NCBI GenBank assembly: GCA_964017065.1
Contig: OZ024784.1
Location: 17,403,152 to 17,467,151 of the forward strand
Direction: 5' to 3'
Origin: Haliclona indistincta
Lineage: Eukaryota > Porifera > Demospongiae > Haplosclerida > Chalinidae
DNA: 64,000 bases
This document shows positions 24,301 to 35,101 of the stretch, piece after piece. How positions within the stretch are numbered: the stretch's first letter is position 1; every line of letters begins with the position of its first letter. The notes beneath the pieces were generated by a model. The model was given only the letters and a program-made list of their open reading frames with translations, ran no database searches and was not told where the DNA came from. The position numbers and the translations under genes are program-made.

Positions 24301-26570
24301 GATGGCTAGAATCAAGGATAGTGAGGAGGACCCTTTTACTCGCAGAAAGTGTAACCCACGACTGGTGGCATTCGTGAGTTGAGCAGGGCTGTGTTGTATG
24401 TCAAGCATCTTGCTTCGTGCAGGGTAAGGATTCTCAAGGTAGCGCCGGAATGAGTGATGTCTCGCCCACCAAACCCCAGGTCATTATGTCGGTTTTGAAC
24501 TGAAATTCTTTGTGTCGCCTACCTTGCATTTATTTGACGACCATAGTATATTTTTCTTTCTATGATGCTCTGTGTCAAAATAGTTTATTGATGTGACCAT
24601 GATGCTTTCTCTCCTACCACAGAACACCAGTACAGAGCCTGCCTTGGATACTCCAAGCAGAGACAACGGAGCGGTATGTAACTTTGTGTGTGTAGATTTC
24701 TACAAAGTTGTTGGAACGTATTCAATCGTACTGATGTTTGTAGCAGTTGTTACTTCCATGTTCAATGCATTATTAGCAGATCTGCTGTTGTAGTTCATTA
24801 ATTTTACGTTTTCTACTCAAAAACAGAAAACCGATTAGTACGGTGATAATTGCTATGCATTTAGGTGCGAATTCGTGGTTGCTTTTTGCAAGAGAATGGC
24901 TCTCGCTGTCCCTGACTGTGTAAAGCGTGCTCCCAGCCTCTCGTTTGCAGACTCGAACCCGATACAGCGAGCGATCTACTGCGGATCGACTCGCACTTTG
25001 CGCTATTTAATGCGCCTCGGAAGCAACCCCAACGTTCGCTCTGGACAGCTCAGGCAGACTCCTCTGATGCTCGTCTGCTACGTCTCAGACAGAGCCAAGC
25101 GTTGTGTGATGACGGACTTACTGCTCGCAAATGGAGCCGACGAAACATTGGTGGATCGCAATAGATGGAATCCGCTGTTCTACGCGTGCGCTCTGGGAAT
25201 CGCCGACGTAGCAGAGCGCCTCATCGAGAATGCAAAAGTAGAGCTGACTCCCGTCGACAAGGATGGCAACACGGTGCTGCATATATGCGCAATGGAGGGT
25301 CACTCTGCTATCTTGCTGTTGCTGCTGAAAGAGATGCGTTTGTGCGGAACTTCGGTCAATCTCTACAACAACATGGGCATGACTCCGCTGGTAGTCGCAA
25401 TCTCGCAGGGACAGCCCGAGTGTGCTACACTGCTCCACTCTGCCGGTGGGTTTCCAAGACTATCTGAAAATGATTTCGCATGCCTTCTCTCCATGTCTTA
25501 CTCTTATCCTGATTTTGCTCGAGACCTTTTGCACTCCATGATGCCAGCTGGATCTAAATTAGCAGAATTTCGTCTCAAGTCACCGTTGCTTTCTTCACAA
25601 GACAGTAGTAGTAAGAGTTCTCGAGTGACAATACCTGACCAGGAAGCACCAAGCAGTGATCACAGCTCAGACACTGGATCACAGGATAGTCTTCGTCATT
25701 TGCCTGAACTACGCCATCGTTCGCAACAGCCAGGCACGAATCTTAGTCAGCTCGCTAATAAACGAACTTATCCTTGTAACATGATCATCACAGCCGTATC
25801 AAAGAAGTATGGAAATACGTACCGGATCTCTGATCGAGTTCCTCAAATTAGGCCCCAGGTGCCCGTATCACCAGAATGGGTCGAGGCAGTGCAGCAGTAC
25901 AGACACTTGCCCTCTCTACCGCCAACCAAACCTGCAGTAGCACCATTGGCTTCACGTTCCATGACAGCTGCTGCACTACAGACAGAGTTTAGAAAGGTAC
26001 CGTTTCCAATGAAAAACATATGTTTGATTCCAAGGCAATCAGAGTTTGTTGGAACCAAGCTGCCTTACTCTCGGCGCCGAACCTAGCTCTGAACTATCTT
26101 GTACATAAGCAATACCATTTTTCTGTACATAATTATTGCTCTTAAAAAATCATTTTCTGTTAGAGTGAAATTTGTATTGAGGTCTGGGTATTGTAGTAAA
26201 TTTCACGAACTCTCTGTTTTTGTAGGAATCAGCAGAGTTGTTAGTCGAGTCCACGCCCACTGTATCTTCCACTCCCATTCCCGACAAGCCTGACGTAAAG
26301 GATCTGTTCTCAGCTCATGATTTTGATATTCAGATTGACCTCCCATCATCACCACGAAGTAAGAGTAGACATTGTTACGAAATTTATAGATTCACAAAAT
26401 TTTAGTACCACCAGCCCATCAATTTTGTTTAGCATTGCAATTTTGTTCGTTGTCTCTCAGATCAAACTGATGTAAAGATGACACCAAAAGCCACGCCTCC
26501 TCCAAAGAACGATGGGCCTCGCAGATCATTGAACCTTTCAGACTACAAGAAAAGAAGAGGACTCATATAA
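21388..26570 (+). CDS. RTF1: RNA polymerase-associated protein RTF1 (PAF1 complex)
   Basis: About 18 exons. The N-terminal third is Ser/Asp/Glu/Lys-rich, followed by a basic coiled stretch (22310-22500). The Plus3 domain begins at [20 protein letters not shown] and continues through [34 protein letters not shown] and [20 protein letters not shown]. Then come [45 protein letters not shown] and the C-terminal signature [16 protein letters not shown] just before the stop. These are diagnostic of RTF1, which links the PAF1 complex to SPT5 and supports H2B ubiquitination and elongation. Most introns are short, but one (24674-26225, 1,552 bp) contains a whole same-strand ankyrin gene. An AATAAA signal (26569-26574) overlaps the stop codon. 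Confidence 0.93.
23126..23176. repeat. Hairpin-forming inverted repeat in an RTF1 intron
   Basis: GATCCACGGAAATTGTT (23126-23142) is repeated inverted at 23160-23176 with one mismatch in 17, around a 17-nt loop. It lies in the longer-than-average intron between the VYR and VCEIIAV exons. It may be a tiny mobile-element relic or an RNA hairpin; no target-site duplication was made out. Confidence 0.6.
24896..26086 (+). CDS. Intronless ankyrin-repeat protein nested in an RTF1 intron
   Basis: A single open frame encodes 396 residues from the first ATG (24896; the frame opens slightly earlier with GTG). The N-terminal 190 residues carry ankyrin repeats: [81 protein letters not shown] Ser-rich linker follows, and then a basic tail. 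The layout ([19 protein letters not shown] start, few repeats, single exon) recalls the vertebrate ANKRD34 group, which I offer only as the closest resemblance. The frame is more GC-rich than the surrounding intron, fills 77% of it, and is not part of RTF1. An intronless copy inside another gene's intron suggests retroposition, but no poly-A tract or flanking direct repeat was made out. Confidence 0.8.
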   Translation: MALAVPDCVKRAPSLSFADSNPIQRAIYCGSTRTLRYLMRLGSNPNVRSGQLRQTPLMLVCYVSDRAKRCVMTDLLLANGADETLVDRNRWNPLFYACALGIADVAERLIENAKVELTPVDKDGNTVLHICAMEGHSAILLLLLKEMRLCGTSVNLYNNMGMTPLVVAISQGQPECATLLHSAGGFPRLSENDFACLLSMSYSYPDFARDLLHSMMPAGSKLAEFRLKSPLLSSQDSSSKSSRVTIPDQEAPSSDHSSDTGSQDSLRHLPELRHRSQQPGTNLSQLANKRTYPCNMIITAVSKKYGNTYRISDRVPQIRPQVPVSPEWVEAVQQYRHLPSLPPTKPAVAPLASRSMTAAALQTEFRKVPFPMKNICLIPRQSEFVGTKLPYSRRRT

Positions 26571-26794
26571 TAAATTGCTTTCTTTTGTAAATTTGACTCT
26601 CTTTGACTCTCTATTTCTGAGACTAGCATTTCCATATCTCTATAAATAATTTATTATTATAATTATCTATTGAACATTTCCAACACATGTTGTACATTGT
26701 ATGTACAGTTTTACAATTAAAAATTGAGCTATTGACAGCTCAGTGAACAGAAGGGGAACGAGTTGTTAGGAACAGTGAGTGAATATAGTTAGCC

Positions 26795-28282
26795 TCAAGA
26801 TGATGAGTTGTGATTCCATCGAACTTCACTTGCAGCTACACCCTGAAAGAGAAACTATTAATTGTCCGATACATTTCTCTTATTACTCACTTTCTTCATT
26901 TCATCAAGGTCCTCCAGTATGTCAATATCTCTCAGCATATAGACCACACATGGCCGTAACCAGTGAGTCAGGAAATAAACAGCTCAACAGTGAAAATTGC
27001 TTTTGTAACTAATTTAGAACAACACAGCTGCGCATTATTACGTGAAGGATATCAGTCACAGTGACTGGCTTCTTTCTTTTCTCAGGTAAGAGAAACTCTG
27101 ATGATGTTTTAGTCTTTCGTTTCTTTCCTGAGAAGTTTTGATAAAAATTGATGTCACGAGATATGAAATTATTATCACCTCTCTCCATTTGAGACAATGT
27201 TCTTTCTTCTTTCAACAGTCTTGTCTTATCCTTGATTTCATCTTTCATTCTGTCTCTGGCTACCTCGCAGCTTTCCTAAGAAGAGAACAATTGTGATCAC
27301 GTGTGCACAGTTTTAGCTAACAAGAAAGTCCTTGTGTACAGATAGCATCTCCTGGTTGAATTTGTGATTGATACTGGTCACCTAAAGAAGAAATACTGCA
27401 GCCTCACATCCATTTTTGACAATGCAATACTATTATTAATTTTTACTTCTTGCAATAGTAAAGTGTAGAACATCACCACCTTCGTGCACTAACGTGTTAA
27501 GTCTTTGATCATCCTCCATTGTGTGAATAAGATATTAATATCTTAGTCTAACTTTACTATTGCAAGAAAAATGCTTTAGGCTCTGGAAATCAGAGCTCAG
27601 TAGTAATGGCTAATTATTTACAATATTTATTCACACCCCTTACAAGCGGGGCAGCATCATTCCTGCATTGTAATTACACAACACATGCACCAGTAGAGTT
27701 GTGTGTAGATAAGACAGACCTGACAATTATGAAGAAATTCTACAAGGAAGAAAAATGAATTAACTTTAAGCAAGTGAGTATGCGGCATGGATTACCAGTT
27801 AGATGGAGTTTGTTGATCTTTGTCTCCTCCAGTTCTTTTAGCGGGCATGTGTACTCAGGAGCTATGTCTGGACCAGAATAGTAACAACATCACAGCTTGT
27901 ATTTGTGCACACACACACACACCTTCGGAGAGTTGCTGTATCTTCTGATCTACATCCTGGACTCTTTCTTTATACAGTCTAAAATATGAAGATTGCAACA
28001 GCACTCTAGATCAACTGTCTGTCTACTCACATGTCCTTGAGGTCTACAAACTGCTGGTCTAAGAAAGCCATGTCGTTCAGGCATTGGGCCTTCCTTTTCT
28101 CCGCCTCTTCTTCGTCGTCTGTGGAAGATGAAAGACAAGTTACTGCAGTGTTCAGTAGCTGAGCTCCGACACGTACAAGATGATGATTCCTCGTCAGACG
28201 CTGAAGAATCGTCCTCTCCATCGCCTTTAGCCTCCTTCTGCTCCTTCGTTGGCGTGTCCTGACCACTGTTTCGCCCAGGCAT
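26795..28282 (-). CDS. BRMS1/SDS3 family subunit of the SIN3-HDAC co-repressor
   Basis: The start MPGRNSGQDTP (28282-28280) is followed by an acidic Ser/Asp/Glu stretch, then KRKAQCLNDMAFLDQQFVDL and LYKERVQDVDQKIQQL, IAPEYTCPLKELEETKINKL, a coiled-coil with KDEIKDKTRLLKEERTLSQM, a basic KKRKTKTSSEF segment, and finally VVYMLRDIDILEDLDEMKK. These match, in order, the Sds3-like domain and C-terminal motif of BRMS1, BRMS1L and SUDS3, which dimerise by coiled coil within SIN3-HDAC complexes. The ILEDL motif near the end favours BRMS1/BRMS1L over SUDS3. The short C-terminal exon ends at the stop 26797-26795. The start is 85 bp downstream of the stop of the next minus-strand gene. Small inner exons around 27,370-27,760 are less certain. 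Confidence 0.82.
27447..27568. mobile_element. 122-bp palindromic MITE-like element in a BRMS1-type gene intron
   Basis: The ends TTCTTGCAATAGTAAAGT (27447-27464) and their inverse complement (27551-27568) are identical over 18 bp; pairing continues through TAGA/TCTA with one extra base. The interior holds a perfect 18-nt palindrome (27528-27545, centred on TATTAATA). Size and structure fit a short non-autonomous inverted-repeat element. No clear target-site duplication was seen. Confidence 0.65.
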
Positions 28283-28366
28283 CACGCGAAGTTGGCGCCG
28301 AGCGCTTAGCCAGTAGCCACACCTATTATTACATTTTCGACTCCGCCTATCAAACCAAATTGAAAA

Positions 28367-30879
28367 TCAAGTCTTCAGTAGTTGTACAACAGCATCTGCT
28401 AGCTGTTGGTACTCCTGCAATTCATTATACACATGAGCTGAAATACGTATGTAGAGTTTTCCTTGAATACACTTCACAGGGACCTGCAGTAATACAGACA
28501 ATAATCTGTGCAACAATGCACTGCAGCAAACCTCGATTTTAAACTGATGATAGAGTGCGTCCTGTATTCGCTCTGCATTCTCGTAGGTCAGTGAACTACT
28601 AGTAGCCCCGCCCACTAGACCATCAGGGAGTGCTACAAGCACCATTGATCCAAACAAAATAATGTCACAGAGCAGCTCAGTGCCCCATGCCCTCTGCAAT
28701 AGCTCCGCTGTTATTATAACACAAAACTAACAATAAAATGATTCTTACTATGCCTACCAGCTTGTTTGGCTGTTGCATGAATGTAGCTTCTTATTCTCTC
28801 GATTCCATAATGTTCCCAGAAATCAAGAACTGATAGTAAAGAGGAGAATCTGACCAGCCCACACTCAATGCAACAGTACCTGTAAGCAGTGCCAAGTATG
28901 GACTGTTGTCCCGCAATCCTGGCAGTGTTAAAATTCGTATAAAAATTCAAATACACATGTCTACTGCATGTACCAGTCCATGAAAATTCAGACGAGAATC
29001 CAGATCCGAATCCATGAGACACCACCAGAGATCTGATCTTTGACTGAAGAGAACGTCTCACATACATTAAAGCACATCCCTGACAAATTATAGCAAGGGT
29101 CAACTCTCAATCCAACCCACTTTAGGAGAGCAGAACCACTTGTGAGCATTAGTAACATAGTAGTCTGCATCCAGTTCCCTGAGCGGCATCAAGTATCATA
29201 AATTCATGTATTTTAGGTGGCGTTTACACAGCTCCAGATACATGGATCCGAATGCCCTGTTTACATGTAAGCAGTTATCAGTTATCCTGCGGAAGTTACT
29301 CAGCGGAAATGGAATGCAGTGCTCACGAAGCGATGAACAGAATGCAGGTTTATATCTTGATAAATGTAGCTACAAGATCCGAAAGCAATCACAGCAACTA
29401 TAAAAGCCATGGGTATGTTTCTTTCAGAAGTTGGTATCCGTTTCAAAGTCTCCACTCCAGATACAACATCAGAGACATATAAACGAATGACCTATCCGAC
29501 GACCAAATATCCGGTTTTGCAGTGAATATGGAGCCGTGTAAACGCCGCCAAAAAAAAAGAATATTACCTCAAAGACAGGGGCAAACTACCAAGTGCATGA
29601 GCACCATCCACAAGCACTTCAACTCCACTAGACTTGATCTCACGTTAAAGATCTTAATTTAATCTTTTACTCACCTTTTATGACAAATATCAACCAATTC
29701 CTGAAACGACGAAAGCACAAAATTATGAACATATCAGAAAGGATGGCTGACCTTCATCGGCAAGATGACCCCACAGTTACTGTGTATGTGATCCAAAACA
29801 GCTAGCTTAGTTCGAGGACTAGAAAACAAACAAGTAAAAAGAATAAAAATAAATCTAAAATTGTCTTAACAACATGTACCCGATTGCTTCAGAAACAGCC
29901 TTCACAATCTGTACACAGTAAAATAATTTTTATCAGTCGCAATATTTGTTATTTCACCTCTGACCCACTTTGAATAGGGAACTGTATTACGACTTCATAA
30001 AATGTCACTCCATGAGTGTGCTCCATGTGGCGAAGTAGTTTTTTAGTTGCTCCTACAGAATTTTCCTCAAGTACTCGTAACCCAATTGAAAATGCATCAT
30101 TTAGTTTAAGTTGTCATACCATAGGCTAGATTGAGAATGAGTATGCTGTCTCCTGGAGAGAGAGACCTTACTACCTCCTGGACTACAGTAGAGGTAGCCG
30201 TGGTAGCATTAGGTACCAGGACCAGATCCTCGGCACAGCAGTCTGCGACAACACAGAACCATCACATTAAGAGACAGCCTTATCACAGATTTCAACATAC
30301 ACTGACCGCTCTTAAATTATGCACTAACATTGATGATATGCAATTTCTTGTGTCTTACCTACAAAAGCTGCCATTCGTCGCTGAACACTCACTAGAAGAG
30401 GTAACAGCTCTCGATCGAGGAACCTGAGTGGCTGTGACTCACAGTAGCGCTGCCATTGCTATAAAAAACAGTGCATACCACTGAAGTACAGGTTTTCAAA
30501 GTGATAACATCTAAACAGCTAGTAACCTTTTTACATACGTACCTGAGCTGCCTCGAATCCATCTTTCAGAGCAGCTCCAAATGCACCGTGATTCAGAAAC
30601 ACCCAAGATTTCTATATTGCAATCTCTGCTGATTAAGATGCTTTAAACCTTCACTTACATCAAGAAGAAAGTGCTTTTCTTTCATCGGCGACCCAAATTC
30701 TACTCGCTCAGAAAACAGTGGTAATTTAACAGGGATTGGTGGAGGAGAATACTCATCCTAGTAGGTATATAAAGATATGCGTTCTGTGCAACTATTAAAC
30801 TTACCTTGGACAAAGATATCAGTGCACGCACGTTGGAAGAGTGGAAGGAACCAAAATCTCGCTTTCCAGCAACAGCCAT
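28367..30879 (-). CDS. Class V PLP-dependent enzyme, isopenicillin-N epimerase-like
   Basis: About fourteen short exons encode MAVAGKRDFGSF, then SWVFLNHGAFGAALKDGF, LRFLDRELLPLLVSVQRRM, LVPNATTATSTVVQEVV, RTKLAVLDHIHSNCGVILPM, VEVLVDGAHALGSLPL, DADYYVTNAHKWFCSPKG and GCALMYVRRSLQ. The fold is aminotransferase class V. The lysine in NAHKW is the expected PLP Schiff-base residue and the Asp of DGAHALG the pyridine-N partner. Invertebrates and fungi carry many such isopenicillin-N-epimerase-like proteins of unknown substrate, related to cysteine desulfurases and kynureninases; no specific reaction is claimed. An upstream in-frame ATG at 30888 is an alternative start. The intron before the PLP-lysine exon is almost wholly a MITE. 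Confidence 0.82.
29211..29555. mobile_element. About 345-bp MITE filling an intron of the class V enzyme gene
   Basis: The left end GGTGGCGTTTACACAGCTCC (29216-29235) and the inverse complement of the right end (29530-29549) agree at 18 of 20 positions. Outside them are T-rich and A-rich tails (29211-29215 and 29550 onward). There is no coding capacity inside. The class of DNA transposon is not decided because no clean target-site duplication was found. Confidence 0.75.
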
Positions 30880-31063
30880 ATTTACCACGTGTCACGCCTA
30901 CTATCGATCCGGAACCAAACAAATGGTGTTACGTTTGCGTCACGAAGTTCGTGCATGCGGTGCATTATAGGCTAACCACTACTAGTTTCAATTTCAGTGC
31001 CAATGACAATGTCTCTAGAGTAACCATTAGTAATAATAACTTTGCTTGCATGAAAGGTCACTG

Positions 31064-32089
31064 CTAGGTTTCTGGGTACAGATACTCTGTTGGGCATGAA
31101 TCAGAAAGTCCAGGAGTGACAAACTGTGCCTGTACATCAAAACCAGTTGCACCATAAGTGCTCTTTTTCGGCCTCCTTTTTCTTGGATTTATTAGTCGAT
31201 TGCGATTGTCTTTTCCTAGAACCCAGAGGTGAATACCAAATGCAACTGAAGCAGCTGTTCCCAGTGTTGCACCAAGAATACCAGTGAATAGTTGAACATG
31301 GGTGAATCTCTTATCTTTCTGCACATTATAAACCATTGGAACCACTTGATCAAAAACACAGAAAACTGCAGTGTACACAGAACAGAGTAGAGGGACAATC
31401 ACTAGAGGTGTTATCTCTTTCAAAGCCTGCTTATAACTATTTTTGGAAAAACTATCCTCTTGCTTGTGAGCCTTTGAACACAGGGTTATCAGTGCAGCAA
31501 ACATAAAGGCATTAGTAACAATCAGCATTAAACCAACTATGAACATTGCTAGTATGACCGTGACTGTGCTTGTTGCATCAATGGTGCAGCCCATTGCAGG
31601 AGAGAGGTTGTTGTACTGTAGCAAAGTCTCCAATCTGCCATGACACAGAGAGAAAGATATGCCTGTGTACAGCAGTGAAAGAGTAATCGACATGAGAAGG
31701 CAGTTAAAGTCGTAGATCCACTTGTTATATTTCTGATAGCGGACAGCCAATGTGTAGAAGTAAAATGTGTAGCATATCATCAACACCAAAGAACAGCAAA
31801 ATGTACTGGTGTAGACAAACCCAAAGAAGAGTTCCATTTGATCTAGCAAATGTTTGCCTTCATCCACATACATTATAATCAGATAGAGCATGTCACTGAG
31901 TGAGAATACTGCCAATGTGAGCAGAGTATACAAGACAAGACGATAGGTAAAGTGACGATACATCTTATAACACACTAAAGTGGATATTGCTGCAACACAA
32001 GAAACAGTAGACAACCCAGCAACAGAAGAGCTGGAGACTACAGTTGCACGTACAAGTTCAGAAGTGAAATTGTCCTTCAGAATCTCCAT
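31064..32089 (-). CDS. Intronless seven-transmembrane receptor-like protein
   Basis: One uninterrupted frame of 341 residues begins MEILKDNFTSELV and ends SDSCPTEYLYPET. Seven hydrophobic segments are visible at about residues 18-43, 50-73, 88-113, 125-148, 172-198, 225-252 and 265-292. A short N-terminus with an NFT glycosylation site precedes them, and a basic juxtamembrane stretch (NRLINPRKRRPKKS) follows helix 7. This topology fits a G-protein-coupled receptor, but neither a DRY nor an NPxxY motif is evident, so it is not a standard rhodopsin-family member. Ligand and family are unknown. It stands among intron-rich genes, 184 bp from the start of the class V enzyme gene. Confidence 0.72.
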   Translation of the reverse strand: MEILKDNFTSELVRATVVSSSSVAGLSTVSCVAAISTLVCYKMYRHFTYRLVLYTLLTLAVFSLSDMLYLIIMYVDEGKHLLDQMELFFGFVYTSTFCCSLVLMICYTFYFYTLAVRYQKYNKWIYDFNCLLMSITLSLLYTGISFSLCHGRLETLLQYNNLSPAMGCTIDATSTVTVILAMFIVGLMLIVTNAFMFAALITLCSKAHKQEDSFSKNSYKQALKEITPLVIVPLLCSVYTAVFCVFDQVVPMVYNVQKDKRFTHVQLFTGILGATLGTAASVAFGIHLWVLGKDNRNRLINPRKRRPKKSTYGATGFDVQAQFVTPGLSDSCPTEYLYPET

Positions 32090-32410
32090 GGCAGCTAAAG
32101 ATGTGATTCCTGTTGCTCGAGTCAGAATAGAAGCTTAGTTGACTGGCACCCGCGTGTGACCACTGAATTCCACGCAATTATAGTAGTGTTTACATAGTGT
32201 GGTCATGGGTTGACATACATGTAGTAATCAGTACATAAAAAATTGCGCATGCTTCATAGAAATTTTGAGTTAGTATCATAATTTGATGACGAATGCTAGC
32301 ATACAGTCTTATAGAGAATACAATTTTGACAAGACAAAAAATATAATCATTGGGTCAGAGCTTAAAAGGAGACATGTTTTGTTCAATTACACCACAACTT
32401 GATTGATTCT
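32090..32410. other. Intergenic, nothing recognised
   Basis: About 320 bp between the receptor-like gene's start and the transporter's stop. It is AT-rich in its distal part. It should hold the receptor promoter and the transporter 3' end; no RNA gene or repeat was seen. Confidence 0.5.
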
Positions 32411-35101
32411 TTATATCTGAATATTTCCATTACTAGTAAGCCGGTCATGCGATGTAGCCAGAAGTCTAGTACTGCTGTCCAGACGAGCGGAGTGACGATT
32501 TGACAGCCGATGATGATCATAAGGAGAAGTGAACAGCCAATTACCAGTTAGAACTTGACAACCACCCTGTTTGAAAATCCTGGAAAAACAAGTAAAAGAC
32601 AAAAGGATACGTCAAGTGTGTGTGTTGCTACTAACTTGCTGAAACAGGTCACAGGCAACAGGAATAATGTCCCAAACATGATCACACTAATAACACCAGT
32701 GATCACTATGATAATCATTGCACCACACATTTGAGCAGCCAACAACTCTCCATAACTCTACAATGATAGAGGGAAATAATTATTGTATCCGAAAGAATGA
32801 TCAAAGGTTTTTGAGGTTTTTTTTCTTAATTTATTTTATTTTTCTTTCTTACACCTTAGTGTCATGACTTCGATTTTGTAGAGAAAAATAATTTTTAAGA
32901 AGGTTGAAAAATCTTGTAAACATCTCCACAGACCAAAGCGTCTACGAAAGATGTTTTTCAACCATCTGCAAATAATTATGCTCAATAAGTGTTTGTGCCT
33001 AGGTGGAAAGGAGGGAGGAAGAGAGAGAGGGGAGAGACAGGAAGGAAGAGAGCAGGGAGAGAGAGAGGGACTTCACTCACTAGATGAGGCAGTCTTAGTT
33101 CACAGTAACAGAGACCCTCAAATGTGGCGTGCAGATTACATGGAGCATCTGTTCCCACCATTAGCAAGCCCACTGCTAACATGCTCCACAAACCACTGAA
33201 ACAATACAAAAAGTCAAAAAGTTGTACAAATTCTCAAAATACCATATTCCGTGAACTGGTACAACTTTAGCTGTGTCCTCGAGACCAATCTTGTACTCCA
33301 AGTAGCATCCACAGTGATACAGTACTACCGCCACCACTGACAGATAGTGAGCGACATGGTTCAAACTATGTGACGTTGAGTGGTACCTCCTATGATGCAA
33401 GATCCCCAGAAGGTCATGAAGGGACAGCCTGCTGTGATAGCAACCAGTGCAGACATGACGCCATTAGCAATCTCATTGGCATTTACTGAAGGAGTCTGAG
33501 ATCTCATCTAGTAGAAGACACGATAAATATTCAAACACAAGGTCCAGAGCTACTGTTGGGCTTACCTGAGCCCACACTGCAATAATGACGGCTAAAATAC
33601 CTCCCGAGGCACCACACAGGATCATGTTGATAGCAATGATGGCTGGAATAGTAGCATAAGAAGTCTTTGCGCCTCTAGATGCTAAAACAACAGATGAAAT
33701 GAGAGAAAGAGGCAACGAAATCGACTAACATTGAACACTTTCAGTTGAACCACAGTTGAATGCAAACCTATGAAGAACAAATCTATCGCAATGTACACGA
33801 CACTCACTGACCAGCAGAACCACAGTATCAGCACTCCCAGAGCAGCCTCACTAGTCGTCTCACCTCCTCCATGAACTGGATACATCCAGTCCCAGAAGCT
33901 AACAAGCAGTACCAACAGCATAACACAACATGTCATGAACTTACCCAACAGACTCGGCCTCTTCGTCCTGCTCATCTTCGACTCTCTGCATCTAAAAAAC
34001 AAGTTATTACACATCTTACACAACACACTGATGTACTAGTTTCTTCATCTTTCGATTGTCAATCCACTTTTGAAGTTTAGCTAGCAAGCACAGAACAAGA
34101 CCAGCAACTCCACCTTTATAAATATTATTGTATATCATAATCTTGTGAGGTCACTTCACATACCCAACAAGTGAACAGCCCCTCCGCCTGCAAAATCTAG
34201 CACGTACAGGCGCTGGTTGAGAGAGAGATCCTCATTACAGCCGCCTTGACAGAACCGATATGGTGAAAGAGATTCGGGCTGATTGGTCCATATGAGGCGA
34301 GCAATGATTGGATGAATCAAACCCTGTAATGATCACATACTATGTACTACAACACACTATGATAAGAATAACACATTGACCTATCATACTCACACTGATA
34401 ACAAATGCGCTGATGAAGGCAGCTGGTAGCCTCATCTTGTACTTGTTAGTTACCAGGCACCCACCAATGATGGTAGCTGCATTGCTTGCGAACGTAAACT
34501 AGAGTCAATAGAATGTATACACATGAGCAGACTGTTTCACTTTATTATACCTTAAAGAACCACAGAATTGGATCAGTGACTTGAAAGAAACTTGGATTTG
34601 GCACACCAATAGGGGTATACGATGATATCCAGTCAAAGCCAATGAGAAAAAAGCCAAAAGCGCTAGCAAAAGCATCAATATATTTCTAAGAAAAGATTTC
34701 AAAAAGGAGCAGCTAGTCTTACCACTACAACTGTTCGCCTTTTGTCAGCAAGAGTCTGAGCAAATGCTATCTCAACAAGCATGAACCCTGCTTTCTGTAG
34801 ATAGATGAGCAGCACAGAGATGAAGTGTAGTAACACTGCAAACATAAATACCATGAAGAAGACAATAATGGCTGCCGTCAACACCCATACTGCACTGGAA
34901 TCATTGTATCTACCATGATGCAGAGGATCCTCACATGGTTTCTGTACAGGAATATTGTACAAGGCCCAATATCACATGCTACTAGACTGCTAGTTATATA
35001 CTTACGTATTTATACGTACAGCCCGTGTAGTTAAAGCAGTATGATGTAGCATTGTTTGAGTCCGTAAAGAGCTCGCTCAGTGACAGCGTGCCTTCCTTCA
35101 T
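32411..35101 (-). CDS. Ammonium transporter (AMT/MEP family)
   Basis: Thirteen exons encode about 520 residues with eleven or so membrane segments. Family marks, in order: YLQKAGFMLVEIAFAQT in the first conserved helix, a DWISSYTPIGVP loop, YVLDFAGGGAVHLLGGVAGL (holding the first pore histidine), LGVLILWFCW, and VPVHGIWGLWSMLAVGLL with the second pore histidine. Twin pore histidines are characteristic of AMT ammonium channels/transporters, which move ammonium or ammonia across the plasma membrane. The C-terminal tail is soluble and Ser/Arg/His-rich. Exon 1 starts MKEGTLSLSELF at 35101. Its first few codons and the upstream region were copied in the RBM22 tandem duplication (near 39547-39582), where they are dead. 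A GA-rich stretch near 33003-33072 lies in an intron. Confidence 0.85.
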
